Source of the DNA: Anaerolineae bacterium
GTDB lineage: Bacteria; Chloroflexota; Anaerolineae; Aggregatilineales; Phototrophicaceae
Length of the DNA stretch: 44,706 bases
NCBI GenBank assembly: GCA_028284565.1
Contig: JANQRM010000159.1
Coordinates: 1-44,706, forward strand
Direction: 5' to 3'
The position numbers and the translations under genes were made by a program. Below the pieces are notes generated by a model. That model searched no databases and was not told the origin of the DNA. It was given only the letters and a program-made list of their open reading frames with translations. Positions 43,806 through 44,706 of this stretch are shown one piece after another; within the stretch, counting starts at the first letter, position 1, and the number at the start of each line of letters is the position of its first letter.

Positions 43806-43852
43806 TTTCATGCAATGATTGTTTTTGCAAATAGATTTGAAGGATGTTGTTT

Positions 43853-44706
43853 ATGCGACGACTCCGTTCCTCTGATAATCTTTTTATTGCCCTCATTCTG
43901 ATACCAATTATCCTCCTTGTGCTGGTTGTTATTTACTACCCTGCGGGAGACACCTTCCTTACGAGTCTCACTAATGAAAACCTTCGGTTTGCCAATCGTC
44001 CCCCAAAAGTTATTGGATTAGAGAACTATACCGATTTACTAGCAGATGATGAATTTTGGGAAGTAACTGGACGTAGCTTTGTCGTGGTGGCATTGACCTT
44101 GCCTTTAGAGATGTTGGTTGGATTGTCGATTGCGCTCTTGCTCAACGAGAAGTTCCCCGGACGTGGAATCATGAGGACACTGACGATTCTCCCGTGGATG
44201 TTACCGCCGGTAGTCAACGGCTTTTTATGGGGCTGGTTACTCAATGGGGAATACGGCGCATTCAATGGCTTGCTGTATCAGTTTGGTTTAATCAGCGAGT
44301 ATCAAACATGGTTACTCAACCCACAATCCCAGATACTCTGGGTTGCAATCGTACAGACTTGGACTCGCTTTGCTTTCCCAACGATTATCTTGCTAGCAGG
44401 TTTGCAGGGCATCCCACAAGATATTTATGATGCGGCGAAAGTTGATGGGGCAGGGACATTCGCGCGCTTTTTTAATATGACTCTCCCTATGTTGTTACCC
44501 TCAATTGGCGTCGCCTTAGTCGTCGAATTCATCGCTGCATTTCAGATCTTTGATGTCATCTGGACACTCACCGCTGGCGGTTCAGCAGGTGGGGCGATTA
44601 ACCCCTTCACGAAGACGCTCATGATTTTCAATTATGAGTTGGTCTTTAGTGAGTTGCGAATCGGCTTGGGCGCGGCACTGTCTTATCTGGTGCTATTGAT
44701 GTCACT
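43853..44706 (+). CDS. sugar ABC transporter permease (MalF-type), 3' end outside the window
   Basis: Open from ATG 43853 to the window end (284 complete codons). The start MRRLRSSDNLFIALILIPII leads to the first helix. LENYTDLLADDEFWEV is the usual loop before the binding-protein-dependent transport domain, and the EAA motif is present as IYDAAKVDGAGTFARFFNMTLP (about 205-225). GAAGGA precedes the ATG. It pairs with the substrate-binding protein upstream; the second permease and ATPase presumably lie beyond. Confidence 0.9.
   Translation, partial: MRRLRSSDNLFIALILIPIILLVLVVIYYPAGDTFLTSLTNENLRFANRPPKVIGLENYTDLLADDEFWEVTGRSFVVVALTLPLEMLVGLSIALLLNEKFPGRGIMRTLTILPWMLPPVVNGFLWGWLLNGEYGAFNGLLYQFGLISEYQTWLLNPQSQILWVAIVQTWTRFAFPTIILLAGLQGIPQDIYDAAKVDGAGTFARFFNMTLPMLLPSIGVALVVEFIAAFQIFDVIWTLTAGGSAGGAINPFTKTLMIFNYELVFSELRIGLGAALSYLVLLMS

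Noticed and set aside
1..44706. tRNA, rRNA, CRISPR arrays, transposases, phage genes
   Set aside because: No cloverleaf, rRNA stretch, regularly spaced repeat array or DDE/recombinase motif was recognised by eye.

Overview
The window is a stretch of bacterial chromosome with moderate GC, dense genes on both strands, good Shine-Dalgarno sites and many secreted proteins with Sec signal peptides. No rRNA, tRNA, CRISPR array or transposase is recognisable. The protein types suggest Chloroflexota, probably an Anaerolineae-like lineage: XRE regulators opening with a PFGxWLRQRRK-type helix, an ACP plus fatty-acyl-AMP ligase pair, LtrA, secreted beta-propeller and SH3-like proteins, an MerB-like protein and an injection-system-type effector. 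This is inference from protein style, because no marker RNA is present.

Layout. 1-6.6 kb: housekeeping-type genes (a membrane protein fragment, a STAS/SpoIIAA-like protein, a YhhY-type acetyltransferase, a glycosyltransferase, a cation-chloride-cotransporter-type permease, a J-domain protein and a cold-shock protein). 7.0-8.3 kb: an AT-rich gene with a HEPN-type RxxxxH motif, probably acquired. 8.3-14.3 kb: ACP and FAAL, a secreted propeller, small unknown proteins and an M23 metallopeptidase. 14.3-17.5 kb: a cassette of UGT-type glycosyltransferase, XRE regulator and secreted NTF2-like protein. It carries two copies of a three-times-repeated 12-bp operator and is bracketed by two copies of the 3' end of the M23 gene. 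17.5-18.3 kb: a gene-poor AT-rich island with a strong candidate for a 75-nt, three-hairpin small RNA on the minus strand and a small zinc-ribbon gene.

18.4-24.2 kb: a secreted SH3-like protein, then asnB, a GT4 glycosyltransferase and a nucleotide-sugar epimerase, a set typical of surface-polysaccharide synthesis. 24.3-27.6 kb: a large protein with the VGNQAVQRL N-terminal motif of contractile-injection-system cargo, then a class D beta-lactamase whose ribosome-binding site overlaps the stop codon of a decayed SRPBCC gene. 27.7-30.3 kb: an operon of an MerB-like protein, a TPR protein, a small frameshifted gene and an SDR. 30.3-34.8 kb: LtrA, two TetR regulators, an SDR sharing an 18-bp operator with one of the TetR genes, and a TfoX-N / SRPBCC pair.

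35.0-41.0 kb holds the most unusual unit: a tight operon of three different ATP-grasp ligases, a signal-peptide-less subtilase with a complete catalytic set, an esterase and a NUDIX hydrolase, starting from a promoter with a perfect TATAAT. It looks like an undescribed amide/peptide-bond-forming pathway. The window ends with an SDR behind a classic MerR-type 19-bp-spacer promoter, and a sugar ABC transporter (binding protein plus partial permease) behind a DasR/NagR-like CTGGT-ATAG-ACCAG palindrome, with a REP-like hairpin between the two transporter genes.
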